Assembly (NCBI RefSeq): GCF_026240095.1
Contig: NZ_JAPIVG010000001.1
Location: forward strand, 1,116,001 to 1,180,000
Direction: 5' to 3'
DNA from: Pedobacter sandarakinus
GTDB lineage: Bacteria > Bacteroidota > Bacteroidia > Sphingobacteriales > Sphingobacteriaceae
DNA: 64,000 nucleotides
A program made the translations under genes and the position numbers. Below the pieces are notes generated by a model. That model made no database searches. It was not told where the DNA came from and saw only the letters and a program-made list of their open reading frames with translations. Shown piece by piece: positions 53,726 through 62,626 of this stretch (position 1 is its first letter; each line of letters begins with the position of its first letter).

Positions 53726-53779
53726 CCCGTCCATTCCGCAAAGAAAGCCTAAACTTGCAAAAGTTTAGGCTTTTTTGCT
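53726..53779. repeat. Right 54-bp direct repeat (attR)
   Basis: Exact copy of 48410-48463: the last bases of tRNA-Asp plus its terminator hairpin (53744-53776). There is no tRNA body upstream of it. It also gives the leftward NIPSNAP transcript a terminator. Confidence 0.9.
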
Positions 53780-53798
53780 ATATACAGGTTTCACTTTT

Positions 53799-54572
53799 TT
53801 ATATGTCAGAATAATCCGTTGGGCGAACAAAAAGTGTTACATTCTTTGATACATTGTGCTGGTATTGGGGTAAACCGCTAATCTTTTTGTACTCATCACC
53901 GAAACCCGCCCAATGTTTATCCCTGTCGGCCTTATTATTAAAGGTAGTCATATACATTAAATTCGGCATTTTGCTGCCGGCAATAACTTGACCATAGAAA
54001 ACAGCGTTGAAGTTAAGTTTAGTGAAGATAGCTACCTCATGGTCATTAAACATGCCAATCTTATTTAATGAGAGATTTTCCGTAGCTGCTTCGTAGCTCC
54101 GTAATTCGTAAACACGTTCGCTTTTAGGTGTAGTCAATTGTGGCACAGCAAAGCTTGGCATGGCAGTAAAAGCCTTCAAAATGATGGTTTCTATTCGCTC
54201 GTATGGCGCCATGTTGTATTCGGCATTGAGATAAGAAGCGCCGGCCTTTAGGTAGTTGTCGTCTTTAGCCATTGTTTCAGCTAGTTTAAGTATGTCGTCC
54301 ATCTTTTTAAATGGTACAAAAACATACACTATTTTTTCTGCCGTATCCGGCGTAACTGGTTTGAAAACACCTACAGCACTTATGCCTGCACGGTGCGCCG
54401 CCGGGATAAATGCATCTTTTAAATAAGTATCTACCATTGTTTCTTGTGCGGCAGACTTTAAGTGATAAACTTTAAGTTGATAATAGTAGGCATCTTTTGC
54501 TGCGTTGGAAGCGTTGCTGGCCAAAAGCAAAATGCCCGCTAAAACAAATAATTTGGTAAAATAATGTTTCAA
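53799..54572 (-). CDS. NIPSNAP family protein
   Basis: A 257-residue exported protein. The signal peptide ends ASNAA. Two NIPSNAP-type ferredoxin-like (dimeric alpha/beta barrel) modules follow: the first at about 28-125 (YYQLKVYHLKS, YVFVPFKKMDDI) and the second at about 150-255 (VYELRSYEAATENL, NLMYMTTFNNKADRDKHWAGF). NIPSNAP proteins have no settled function. The start codon appears to be TTG. It is the first core gene right of the island. Confidence 0.85.
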   Translation of the reverse strand: MKHYFTKLFVLAGILLLASNASNAAKDAYYYQLKVYHLKSAAQETMVDTYLKDAFIPAAHRAGISAVGVFKPVTPDTAEKIVYVFVPFKKMDDILKLAETMAKDDNYLKAGASYLNAEYNMAPYERIETIILKAFTAMPSFAVPQLTTPKSERVYELRSYEAATENLSLNKIGMFNDHEVAIFTKLNFNAVFYGQVIAGSKMPNLMYMTTFNNKADRDKHWAGFGDEYKKISGLPQYQHNVSKNVTLFVRPTDYSDI

Positions 54573-54591
54573 AATATGCTGGATTTAAATG

Positions 54592-55221
54592 TTAGCTGTT
54601 TACGCCCATCGCGTATAAAATAATGTTCACTCCAAATTTAGTATTGTCTTCGGCTAAAAAGCGTTTGTTTCTAAAATCGTAATCCCATTCACAGCCATAA
54701 TCTTTGTTGCTGTATAGCACGCCAATCCTGTTATTGATGGTGATGGCTTTTAGGTAATCGTGAACCAAATCATCGCCCCAACCATTTAACTCAAAAGAAG
54801 TAGTTGGTGGTCCTTTCTCAAATTTAAAAAAAGAATGGTAAATGCCGTGGTTATTGGAGATTTTCTTGAGGGCATTCGCACCGAACAGATTACCCATTTG
54901 GGTTTCAAAAGATCTTGCAAATAAACCATCAATATCGTGGTTGCAATCGTCTACAAAAACAAAACCACCATTGTGTACGTAAGTTTTAAAATTTGTGGCC
55001 TCTTGCTGACTAAACTGTACCAGTTTATGTCCACTTAAATAACAAAAGGGATATTTGAATATTTCCTTGCTGCTCAATTCTACTATCTTTTCTTCTTCAT
55101 CCAGGGGGATGCTTGTATATTCTAAAAGCGAATTAAGCAGGTTTGCAGGCATGCGCTGATCGGTATCCCAATCTCCGGAATTATATTTCAACCTGGCAAA
55201 TGTGAACTTCGATCGTTGCAT
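54592..55221 (-). CDS. DUF4159 domain protein
   Basis: A 209-residue protein without a clear signal peptide. It opens FTFARLKYNSGDWDTDQRMP, the DUF4159 start, and continues with YLSGHKLVQFSQQE, FVFVDDCNHDIDGLFARSF and GVLYSNKDYGCEWDY. DUF4159 domains have a glutamine-amidotransferase-like fold and are usually found beside MoxR/DUF58/BatA genes, as here, where it diverges from that operon. Its molecular role is unknown. Confidence 0.88.
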   Translation of the reverse strand: MQRSKFTFARLKYNSGDWDTDQRMPANLLNSLLEYTSIPLDEEEKIVELSSKEIFKYPFCYLSGHKLVQFSQQEATNFKTYVHNGGFVFVDDCNHDIDGLFARSFETQMGNLFGANALKKISNNHGIYHSFFKFEKGPPTTSFELNGWGDDLVHDYLKAITINNRIGVLYSNKDYGCEWDYDFRNKRFLAEDNTKFGVNIILYAMGVNS

Positions 55222-55371
55222 CGCTCTAAATTACCCGCAATTTTTATTAATTCATTTTTTTGTGAAGATTATCTTGTAAATTTTTTGATATTCTCATTAT
55301 CTGCTTTAAAACATCTCGCTATAAGCACTATATTGAGGCACAATATTTAAATTCTTAAAAAATAGTAGGTT

Positions 55372-56370
55372 TTGGAGCGTTCAGAAAGTAGCATTAAAAC
55401 ATTGATCGAAAAGATCTCCTCGTTAAAAAGCGAAATACAAAAGGTTATTGTAGGGCAGGATGTAATTATCGAAGAAATGCTGATTGCCCTCATGGCTGGC
55501 GGGCATTGCTTATTAGAGGGTGTACCGGGCTTGGCAAAAACGCTGATGGTCAAAACCATGTCGCAGGCATTGGATTTAACTTTCAGAAGAATTCAGTTTA
55601 CACCAGATTTAATGCCTACCGATATTGTTGGAACAGAGATTTTGGAAGAAGATCACGTTACCGGAAAAAGATTTTTTAAGTTTAATAAAGGTCCATTGTT
55701 TGCTAATATTGTTTTGGCTGATGAGGTAAACAGAACACCACCTAAAACACAGTCGGCATTACTAGAGGCTATGCAAGAGTTCGAGGTGACTTATGGCGGC
55801 CAAACTTATCCGTTAGATAGGCCATTTTTTATTCTTGCTACGCAAAACCCCATTGAACAGGCAGGGACCTATCCTTTGCCCGAAGCACAGTTAGATCGCT
55901 TTTTGTTATATATTAAAATCGGGTATCCCACAGCTAGTGAGGAAGCTAAAATTCTCAGCAGCACTACAGGAAGCAAAAAGGTTGTTGTAAACCCCATCAT
56001 TGGCGCAGCCGAAATTCAGGAACTCCAAAGCCTAACGAGGGAAGTAAGCATTAGCGAAGATCTAGTTAGCTATGTGAGTGAACTGATTAGAGCCACCAGG
56101 CCTGATACCACTACAGTCTTGTTCGTTAAAGAATGGGTACGCTGGGGTGCCGGGCCACGAGCAGGGCAAGCCTTAATCTTAACCGCAAAAGCAAGGGCAT
56201 TGTTCAAGGGTAGATACGCCGTTATTGCAGAAGATTTGCAAGTGATGGCTTATCCGGTTTTGCGCCACAGAATTTTAATGAACTTCAAGGCAGAAGCAGA
56301 AAATGTTACGGCTGATGACGTTACTGCTGCGCTTATTAAGGCTATCGAAAAACCTAAAGCCAATATTTAA
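55372..56370 (+). CDS. MoxR family AAA+ ATPase
   Basis: A 332-residue MoxR-type ATPase. Walker A is EGVPGLAKT, Walker B is ADEVNRTPPKTQSALLEAMQE, sensor 1 is ATQNPIEQAGTYPLPEAQLDRF. MoxR ATPases act as chaperones that help assemble or activate protein complexes, typically with vWA-domain partners encoded next to them. The start appears to be TTG (55372). The stop overlaps the next ATG by one base, so this operon is tightly coupled. Confidence 0.93.
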   Translation: MERSESSIKTLIEKISSLKSEIQKVIVGQDVIIEEMLIALMAGGHCLLEGVPGLAKTLMVKTMSQALDLTFRRIQFTPDLMPTDIVGTEILEEDHVTGKRFFKFNKGPLFANIVLADEVNRTPPKTQSALLEAMQEFEVTYGGQTYPLDRPFFILATQNPIEQAGTYPLPEAQLDRFLLYIKIGYPTASEEAKILSSTTGSKKVVVNPIIGAAEIQELQSLTREVSISEDLVSYVSELIRATRPDTTTVLFVKEWVRWGAGPRAGQALILTAKARALFKGRYAVIAEDLQVMAYPVLRHRILMNFKAEAENVTADDVTAALIKAIEKPKANI

Positions 56371-57257
56371 TGAGTAAACTGCTCGATCCGAAAGTGCTCA
56401 TGGCCATCAAAGAACTCAATCTATCTGCAAAAACAACGATAGATGGTTTCATGAATGGCATTAATAAGAGTACAATCAAGGGTGGAGGGTTAGAGTTTAG
56501 TCAGTACCGAAGCTACCAACCTGGCGATGATTTGCGCTCCTTAGATTGGAAAATGTTTGCCCGGTCAGACCGATACTACATCCGGGAATCGGAAGTGGAA
56601 ACAAATATTTCGGTCCGCTTGCTTGTTGATGCCAGCGCCTCTATGAAGCACAGCGATGGCGATTTCACCAAAATTGAATACGCAAAATATATGGCAGCAT
56701 CCTTGGCTTATTTGGCCAACCTGCAAGGCGATGCCACTGGTTTGTATGTATTGCAGGAAATGGGTATTTTTTCAATGACACCCAAACAAGACTACCAACA
56801 TCTGACCAGGTTATTTCACCAGCTGGAGAACATTAACCCGGGTGGTACATTTACAAACCCCATTCATTATAAGGCGCTTTTTGCAGGTAGTCAAAAAAGG
56901 GAGTTGTTGGTTTTTATAACAGATTTGTATCAGACTGATGAGGAGATTGTTAACCTATTAGATACGCTAAATAGCTTACGACACGAGATTGTAGTTTTTC
57001 ACCTACTTGCCCGGAATGAACTAGAACTGGATTTCAAGGGCTATAATACGTTTGAGGATTTAGAAACAGGTGCCACCATACAAATAGATCAATCGAAAGC
57101 CAGGGCCAACTACAAAACCAAATTGGCAAATTACCTGGAAGAAACGAGAGTAAAAATGCTCGATAGGAGAATAGCTTACCGGACAGTTTGTACAGATGAG
57201 CCATTGGACCAGGCCCTACGCGATTTTTTAAAACAAAGAAGTAAACTTAGAAATTAG
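56370..57257 (+). CDS. DUF58 domain protein (vWA-like)
   Basis: A 295-residue cytoplasmic protein. The DUF58 block is clear (SQYRSYQPGDDLRSLDWKMF, then YIRESEVETN), followed by a vWA-like MIDAS sequence DASASM and the rest of a Rossmann-type fold (FITDLYQTDEE). It is the usual partner of MoxR ATPases in Bat-type operons. Start overlaps the MoxR stop (TAATG). Confidence 0.9.
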   Translation: MSKLLDPKVLMAIKELNLSAKTTIDGFMNGINKSTIKGGGLEFSQYRSYQPGDDLRSLDWKMFARSDRYYIRESEVETNISVRLLVDASASMKHSDGDFTKIEYAKYMAASLAYLANLQGDATGLYVLQEMGIFSMTPKQDYQHLTRLFHQLENINPGGTFTNPIHYKALFAGSQKRELLVFITDLYQTDEEIVNLLDTLNSLRHEIVVFHLLARNELELDFKGYNTFEDLETGATIQIDQSKARANYKTKLANYLEETRVKMLDRRIAYRTVCTDEPLDQALRDFLKQRSKLRN

Positions 57258-57259
57258 GC

Positions 57260-58627
57260 GTGCAATTTTTATATCCCATAGGTTTTTTTGCACTGGCAGG
57301 CGTCATCATACCGCTTATAATTCATTTGTGGAATATTAAAAAGGGGAAGACATTAAAGATTGCCAGTATTGCGCTCCTTGGTGAAGATGCCCCGGCAAGT
57401 GCTAAAAGTTTTAAATTAAATGAAATTCTATTACTGGTACTAAGGGTGCTGCTTTTGGTTTTAGTGGCCTTTATAATTTCAAAGCCATTCTTAATTAAGA
57501 AGCCTTTAGAAAATAAACCCGGCTGGATTTTGGTGCCTGCTGCAAACTTTCCAGCTGTATACCGTGATCATCGACAAAAAATCGACTCATTATTAAGAAC
57601 TGGTTACGAAATACACGATTTTAATCCTCAATTTAAAGCGCTAGGCTTAGCTGATACTGTAATAAAGACTATATCTAGGAACAATAGTGTGGATATGGTC
57701 AATTTACTTGCCCAATTAAATACCAAGCTATCGACTGGAAAGTCTGCCTATCTTTTTGCAGATAATTCATTAAACCAGATTGGAAGCGACCTTCCTAAAA
57801 TTGGATATGCCTTACACTGGGAAAATACTTATAGAGGCGATACCTCCAGCACTTGGATTGCAGATTTTGCCGGAAAAAAATACGAAGCCAGATCTAGTGC
57901 GCTTGGCACAAGTTACAAAGCGTTAAATGGCAATGATGAGTTACCTATTAAAGTAGCAATTTATGAACCACCCGGCAGGGCAGATGGGAGATATTTAATT
58001 GCAGCCCTAAAAGCAATAGGAAGCTATACAGGCAGAAGGATATTGATAAATCCAACTGGCAAAGTCAACCTGGGCTTCTGGCTTGCAGATGTACCCGCCG
58101 CCGAAAGTTTTAAATCGAATATTGATACAGGTGGCAAATTATTCCAGTATGAGACTGGAAAGGTTTCTTCAGTATTTTCTACTGTACAGGTTGATGGCAC
58201 CGAAGTAAACCTCGAAAAAAGAGTTACTGCTCCAGCCCATCCTTCAGCCATGCTCGATGACGGTTTTGGAAATCCCATTTTAGTTAGAGACAGCTTGAAT
58301 GAATTAACCATTTTTCGCTTTTACAGCCGACTTAATCCACAATGGGGTGACTTGGTTTGGCGTGAAACCTTTATCAATTTTTTGATGCCCATGGTATTGC
58401 CCCAGTCTCAGCATGAACATTTTGGTTTCGAAGATAATAAGAATGATTTGCGTAGAGCGACTATTGCAGCAGAAGACTTTCCTAAGCAAAACGTAAAAAT
58501 CATCGCTAGAGAAGAAAATAGCACCCAGGAAGTCGATTATATATTTTGGTTTATCGCTTGGTTGATATTAATGATCGAGCGCATCTTATCATTCAGAAAA
58601 AAAACAGGTACTTATGTTAAAAACTGA
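57260..58627 (+). CDS. BatA-type membrane protein
   Basis: A 455-residue protein starting at GTG 57260, two bases after the DUF58 stop. The N-terminal aerotolerance-regulator (BatA) motif is QFLYPIGFFALAGVIIPLIIHLW, followed by a second membrane helix (LLLVLRVLLLVLVAFII). A large soluble domain of about 330 residues follows, and a final helix (YIFWFIAWLILMIERIL) lies near the C-terminus. It likely anchors the MoxR/DUF58 complex at the membrane. Overlaps the next gene by 14 bases. Confidence 0.85.
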   Translation: MQFLYPIGFFALAGVIIPLIIHLWNIKKGKTLKIASIALLGEDAPASAKSFKLNEILLLVLRVLLLVLVAFIISKPFLIKKPLENKPGWILVPAANFPAVYRDHRQKIDSLLRTGYEIHDFNPQFKALGLADTVIKTISRNNSVDMVNLLAQLNTKLSTGKSAYLFADNSLNQIGSDLPKIGYALHWENTYRGDTSSTWIADFAGKKYEARSSALGTSYKALNGNDELPIKVAIYEPPGRADGRYLIAALKAIGSYTGRRILINPTGKVNLGFWLADVPAAESFKSNIDTGGKLFQYETGKVSSVFSTVQVDGTEVNLEKRVTAPAHPSAMLDDGFGNPILVRDSLNELTIFRFYSRLNPQWGDLVWRETFINFLMPMVLPQSQHEHFGFEDNKNDLRRATIAAEDFPKQNVKIIAREENSTQEVDYIFWFIAWLILMIERILSFRKKTGTYVKN

Positions 58628-60746
58628 TGGACAGCGCTGGTTAGATCGGTTGAGACTAAGATGGGTGGCTTTTAGTTTCTTGCAGCTTATTATAGCCAGC
58701 CTGTCGATTTCTCTTGTGCTTTCAGCCTGCGCCATTCATCTGTTTGAAGCTTCAGCATGGGTAATTATGCTTATTTTTTTATCGGTTGTTCTATTATTTT
58801 TATTCCTAAATCCGGTATGGAAAATTGGGGAGAAAGACTTTACAAGATATTTGAATAATCAATTTACACAACTGGAGGAAAGTGCGGATTTACTCCTTGA
58901 AAATCCTAATGAATTATCCGGGCTTCAACAATTACAGCGGAAGAAAATCGAAAATATTTTAGTGTTTCTCCCGCAGCCAACTGCACCGCTAAGAAAGCTT
59001 TATTATGGGTTAGGATTTCTTCTTCTTGGATTATTCATCAGCTTTGGCATTACTAAAATTCCAGAATTCTCAAACGAAATTACTCCAACGCCTCAGGCTA
59101 AGCTTCGGGCTGTCTCATCAAAGACGGTTATTCCTCCAGAAATCTCTTCCTTTACCGCAACTATTCTTCCGCCAAGCTATACACACAACCCCCAGCGTAC
59201 GCAAAGTGAGTTTAATATTAAGGTAGAAACTGGGGCAAGTGTTACTTGGTCTTTTGAGAGTAACGTAGCTTTAGAAAGCTTTAAGATGGTTTTTGATGAT
59301 CAAAAGCGTATATCACTTAAACATCAAAATTCAGATGCCACTTCCTGGAAATTTCAGCGAACAATTCTCAAACCAGGTTTTTATCAATTGGAAATAAATG
59401 GTAAGAAATCTGATTTATACCAGATTGAGGTAGTGCCCGATTTGCCTGTCGAGATTAAAATTACCCAGCCTAGGCAACATACCACCATAGATATCGGGCA
59501 ACCCCAACAGATCAGCCTTAAATTGAGTTTAAATGATGATTACGGGATTCATGACGCACAGATCTCTGCCACCATGGCAAGCGGAAAGGGCGAGGGGGTA
59601 AGCTTTACAGAGAAAAAATTAGCCTTCGACATCAACTTCAATAACCAGAAAAAAATTGACCTCAATAAAAAAATTGATTTGAAAAGCTTAGGGATGAAAC
59701 CAGGTGATGAACTCTATTTTTTCATCCGTGCATTGGATAATCATGGACAGTCCAGTCGCTCTGATGTGTATTTCGTTTCCATAGTAGATACAACAGAATT
59801 GATGAGTATGGCTGGGATGACTAATGGCGTTAACCTGGTGCCAGAATATTTTCGTAGTGAAAGGCAAATCATCATCGATACAGAAAAGTTGCTCAAAGAA
59901 CAAGCAACATTGAGCCCGGCTCTTTTTAAAACACGAAGCAATGATTTAGGGATCGACCAAAAGCTATTGCGGCTTCGATACGGACAATTTCTGGGAGAGG
60001 AAAATGAAACTGAAATTGGCGGCGACCATGATGATCATGATGAACACAACACCAAAACAGGCGAGGAACCCAAATTTGGCGATGTTACCGCCATCATGGA
60101 TAAATATGCCCACAAACATGATATCGCTGAAGATGCCACGTTTTTCGAGCCCGAAATGAAAGCGCAGTTGAAAGCTGTTTTAACTGAGATGTGGAAAGCA
60201 GAATTACAATTGAGAACCTATAAGCCACAGGAGGCCTTGCCGTTTGAATATAAAGCTTTGCGCTTACTAAAAGATTTACAGCAGAAATCGAGGGCTTATG
60301 TGGCTAAAACAACAGTGAAAACTGCTGCACTGAAACCAGAAAAAAGGCTCACTGGCGAGCTCGATAAAATTACCCAACCCGTTCAGACCATGTCGAAAGT
60401 GCAGAAAGATAAGCGTACCGAATATTTAAGGCTTGCACTAGGCTTGCTCGAAAGCAGGCGTTTAGGCCATAAACTTACTGCTGGTAATAAATTGCTGCTA
60501 AACGATACCGAAAAGTATATTATTGGAGCAGCAGCAGATCATCCTGCTACTTACCTCGCTGCCCTGAAAAGTTTGAGAAAACTTACTTCAAGTAGCAAAA
60601 TATTGAATCATGATATTGATATCGTTCAGCAAGCACTACAAAAAATGTTACGCAATGAAGATGTAAAGCCACAGCAAGCTACCCGTTTGCCTGCCTCAAA
60701 TCTTTACCAGAATTATTTTAACAATCTTAATAAAGGCAGTCGTTAG
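58614..60746 (+). CDS. Large membrane-anchored protein, DUF4175-like
   Basis: A 710-residue protein. Three N-terminal hydrophobic helices lie at about 20-60 and 118-138. A beta-rich part follows (ILPPSYTHNPQRTQSEFN, VEIKITQPRQH, LNDDYGIHDAQISATM, LYFFIRALDNHGQSSRSD), then a helical C-terminal half with an unusual His/Asp cluster (GGDHDDHDEHNTK, near residue 470) that may bind metal. The layout fits the DUF4175 family of Bat-type operons. Function unknown. Confidence 0.75.
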   Translation: MLKTDGQRWLDRLRLRWVAFSFLQLIIASLSISLVLSACAIHLFEASAWVIMLIFLSVVLLFLFLNPVWKIGEKDFTRYLNNQFTQLEESADLLLENPNELSGLQQLQRKKIENILVFLPQPTAPLRKLYYGLGFLLLGLFISFGITKIPEFSNEITPTPQAKLRAVSSKTVIPPEISSFTATILPPSYTHNPQRTQSEFNIKVETGASVTWSFESNVALESFKMVFDDQKRISLKHQNSDATSWKFQRTILKPGFYQLEINGKKSDLYQIEVVPDLPVEIKITQPRQHTTIDIGQPQQISLKLSLNDDYGIHDAQISATMASGKGEGVSFTEKKLAFDINFNNQKKIDLNKKIDLKSLGMKPGDELYFFIRALDNHGQSSRSDVYFVSIVDTTELMSMAGMTNGVNLVPEYFRSERQIIIDTEKLLKEQATLSPALFKTRSNDLGIDQKLLRLRYGQFLGEENETEIGGDHDDHDEHNTKTGEEPKFGDVTAIMDKYAHKHDIAEDATFFEPEMKAQLKAVLTEMWKAELQLRTYKPQEALPFEYKALRLLKDLQQKSRAYVAKTTVKTAALKPEKRLTGELDKITQPVQTMSKVQKDKRTEYLRLALGLLESRRLGHKLTAGNKLLLNDTEKYIIGAAADHPATYLAALKSLRKLTSSSKILNHDIDIVQQALQKMLRNEDVKPQQATRLPASNLYQNYFNNLNKGSR

Positions 60747-60748
60747 TA

Positions 60749-62533
60749 ATGGATTTTAAGTATATCACTGTTTTCTTATGTGCTGTATTGTTGGTTTTCT
60801 TGGTTTACAAAGAAATTTCAAGGCCAAATAAATCAAGACGTCTCTGGCGTATTGCAGCAAGTGTACTTGCGGTGTGCTCTTTAGCCTTAATCATCATTCC
60901 CATCAAATATAAAAGCAAAATCAAAGGCAGCGGAAATACAATTACTGTGCTAACAGATGGCTTTGATCCAGATTCAGTTACCAAATTAAACGGCCCAAAA
61001 TATCTTCTCAATGGCTCCAGTGGCAATGGAGCAGGCTTAGTTTCCTTGCCAAGCCTATCATACTTTTTAGCCACTCATACAGAGATTAGGGATATAGCGA
61101 TCTACGGTTTTGGATTACCGGAAACCCAGTTGCCGTTATTAAAAGGTTATCGGGTAAGTTTTCACCTAACCAAAAACGTGAGTGGGGTGGTAGCAGTGAA
61201 CTGGAGCCAAGAAATTAAGTTAACTGAGCACCTTCTTATTCAGGGAACTTACAGCAACCAAACACCAGAAGTGGTAAAGCTTGTGCTTAAAGGCCTTGGT
61301 AGCGTCGCAGACTCTTGCGAGATTAAACCCGGATCAACCAGTAGTTTTTCGTTCAAAACCAGACCTAAACAGCTAGGAAAGGCGGTTTATCAATTAATCG
61401 CGACACAAAATCGTGATACGCTTTCAGCTGATCCGGTGCCATTTGTAACCGTTGCTCCTGCACCAATGAAAGTTTTAGTATTGGCCTCTTTTCCAGATTT
61501 TGAATACAAATTCCTCAAAACATGGCTGTACGAAAATCAATATCCGCTGGCATTTAGAAGTCAGATTAGCAAAAACAAATACAGCACCGATTTTTTAAAC
61601 CTTAAGCGCTTCAATCTGAGCCAGATTAATGCAGAAGTGCTTAAAAAATTCGATTTGATGATTATAGATGAAGAGGAGTTAGCGGCAATCGGTTTACAAG
61701 AAAATGCAGCAATAAATGCAGCGGTGGCCAATGGCATGGGTTTGGTGCTTAAGCTGTCATCAAATAAAGTGTCGACCGCTCTGGGCAAATCATTCATCAG
61801 AATTTCATCGCCACCAACAAAAGATAAGCCGCTGCAATTGTTTTTAAGGGGGGATACCTACAGATTTAGTCCATTGCCTATTGATCAAAACCTTTATTTA
61901 AATCCTTCACAGAATGAGAAAGTAGTTATTGTCGATGATCGCAATAAGGCAATCGTAACTACTCGAATTAACGGTGCAGGAAAGCTAACAGGTGTTACCC
62001 TTGCTGCTACCTACAATTGGCTTTTAGCAGGAAAAAAAAATGATTACACCGCTTATTGGTCGGCCATACTTTCTGAAACAGTAAAAAAACAATCAAGCGC
62101 ATATAAGGTAGAACTTATTCCGCAGTTTCCTACTCAACACCAAATAACCAAAGCGATTGTAGATGTTGTTGCCGACAACAAAATTCCTAGTATCACATTT
62201 ATGGGTAAGACTTTGGCTTACAGGCAAAATCTGGCGTTTCCTTTCCGTTGGGATGCCGATTTCTGGCCATCCTCTTCAGGTTGGAATAGGCTGATAATTA
62301 ATCAAGGCGAGTATCCTTTTTTTGTGTACAAGGCAAGCGATTGGTCTACCCTTAAAAACTATCAAAAAATGAATACCAATTTGGCTTTCGTTTCTAAAAG
62401 CTCAAATTCAGTGTCAAAAGCTGAAATATTAGATGTTGAAGTCACTAAAGAGCTATCAAAATGGTGGTTTGTTACCGGTTTTTTAATCGCTTGTGCTTTT
62501 CTTTGGATAGAATCCAGAATTTTGAGTGCCTAA
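60749..62533 (+). CDS. Membrane protein with glutamine-amidotransferase-like domain, Bat operon
   Basis: A 594-residue protein, 2 bases after the previous gene. Two N-terminal helices (YITVFLCAVLLVFLVYK and RIAASVLAVCSLALIIIPI) and one C-terminal helix (WFVTGFLIACAFLWIES) bracket a periplasmic-type body. Around residues 235-320, MKVLVLASFPDFEYKFLKTW and FDLMIIDEEELAAI resemble the GATase1-like fold also seen in DUF4159 proteins, without an obvious catalytic triad. Probably a structural part of the MoxR/DUF58 system. Confidence 0.7.
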   Translation: MDFKYITVFLCAVLLVFLVYKEISRPNKSRRLWRIAASVLAVCSLALIIIPIKYKSKIKGSGNTITVLTDGFDPDSVTKLNGPKYLLNGSSGNGAGLVSLPSLSYFLATHTEIRDIAIYGFGLPETQLPLLKGYRVSFHLTKNVSGVVAVNWSQEIKLTEHLLIQGTYSNQTPEVVKLVLKGLGSVADSCEIKPGSTSSFSFKTRPKQLGKAVYQLIATQNRDTLSADPVPFVTVAPAPMKVLVLASFPDFEYKFLKTWLYENQYPLAFRSQISKNKYSTDFLNLKRFNLSQINAEVLKKFDLMIIDEEELAAIGLQENAAINAAVANGMGLVLKLSSNKVSTALGKSFIRISSPPTKDKPLQLFLRGDTYRFSPLPIDQNLYLNPSQNEKVVIVDDRNKAIVTTRINGAGKLTGVTLAATYNWLLAGKKNDYTAYWSAILSETVKKQSSAYKVELIPQFPTQHQITKAIVDVVADNKIPSITFMGKTLAYRQNLAFPFRWDADFWPSSSGWNRLIINQGEYPFFVYKASDWSTLKNYQKMNTNLAFVSKSSNSVSKAEILDVEVTKELSKWWFVTGFLIACAFLWIESRILSA

Positions 62534-62626
62534 TGCCAAATGAAACTGAAATGTTATAAAAGAAGTTGATGTAATTCACTTCATTATTGGCTATATTGGA
62601 CATTCAAATCAACTAAACTGAACAAA

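Larger units (their letters stand above)
48464..53779. mobile_element. 5.3-kb genomic island integrated at tRNA-Asp, no integrase visible
   Basis: The island is bounded by the 54-bp direct repeats at tRNA-Asp. All six coding units inside run leftward: one broken HExxH lipoprotein gene and five tandem secreted paralogues. No tyrosine or serine recombinase, transposase, relaxase or replication gene was found inside, so the element is non-autonomous, mobilised in trans, or has lost its integrase. Confidence 0.8.

Noticed and set aside
53726..53779. A second tRNA-Asp gene
   Set aside because: Only the last 12 or so bases of the tRNA plus the terminator are present; there is no D-arm or anticodon arm.
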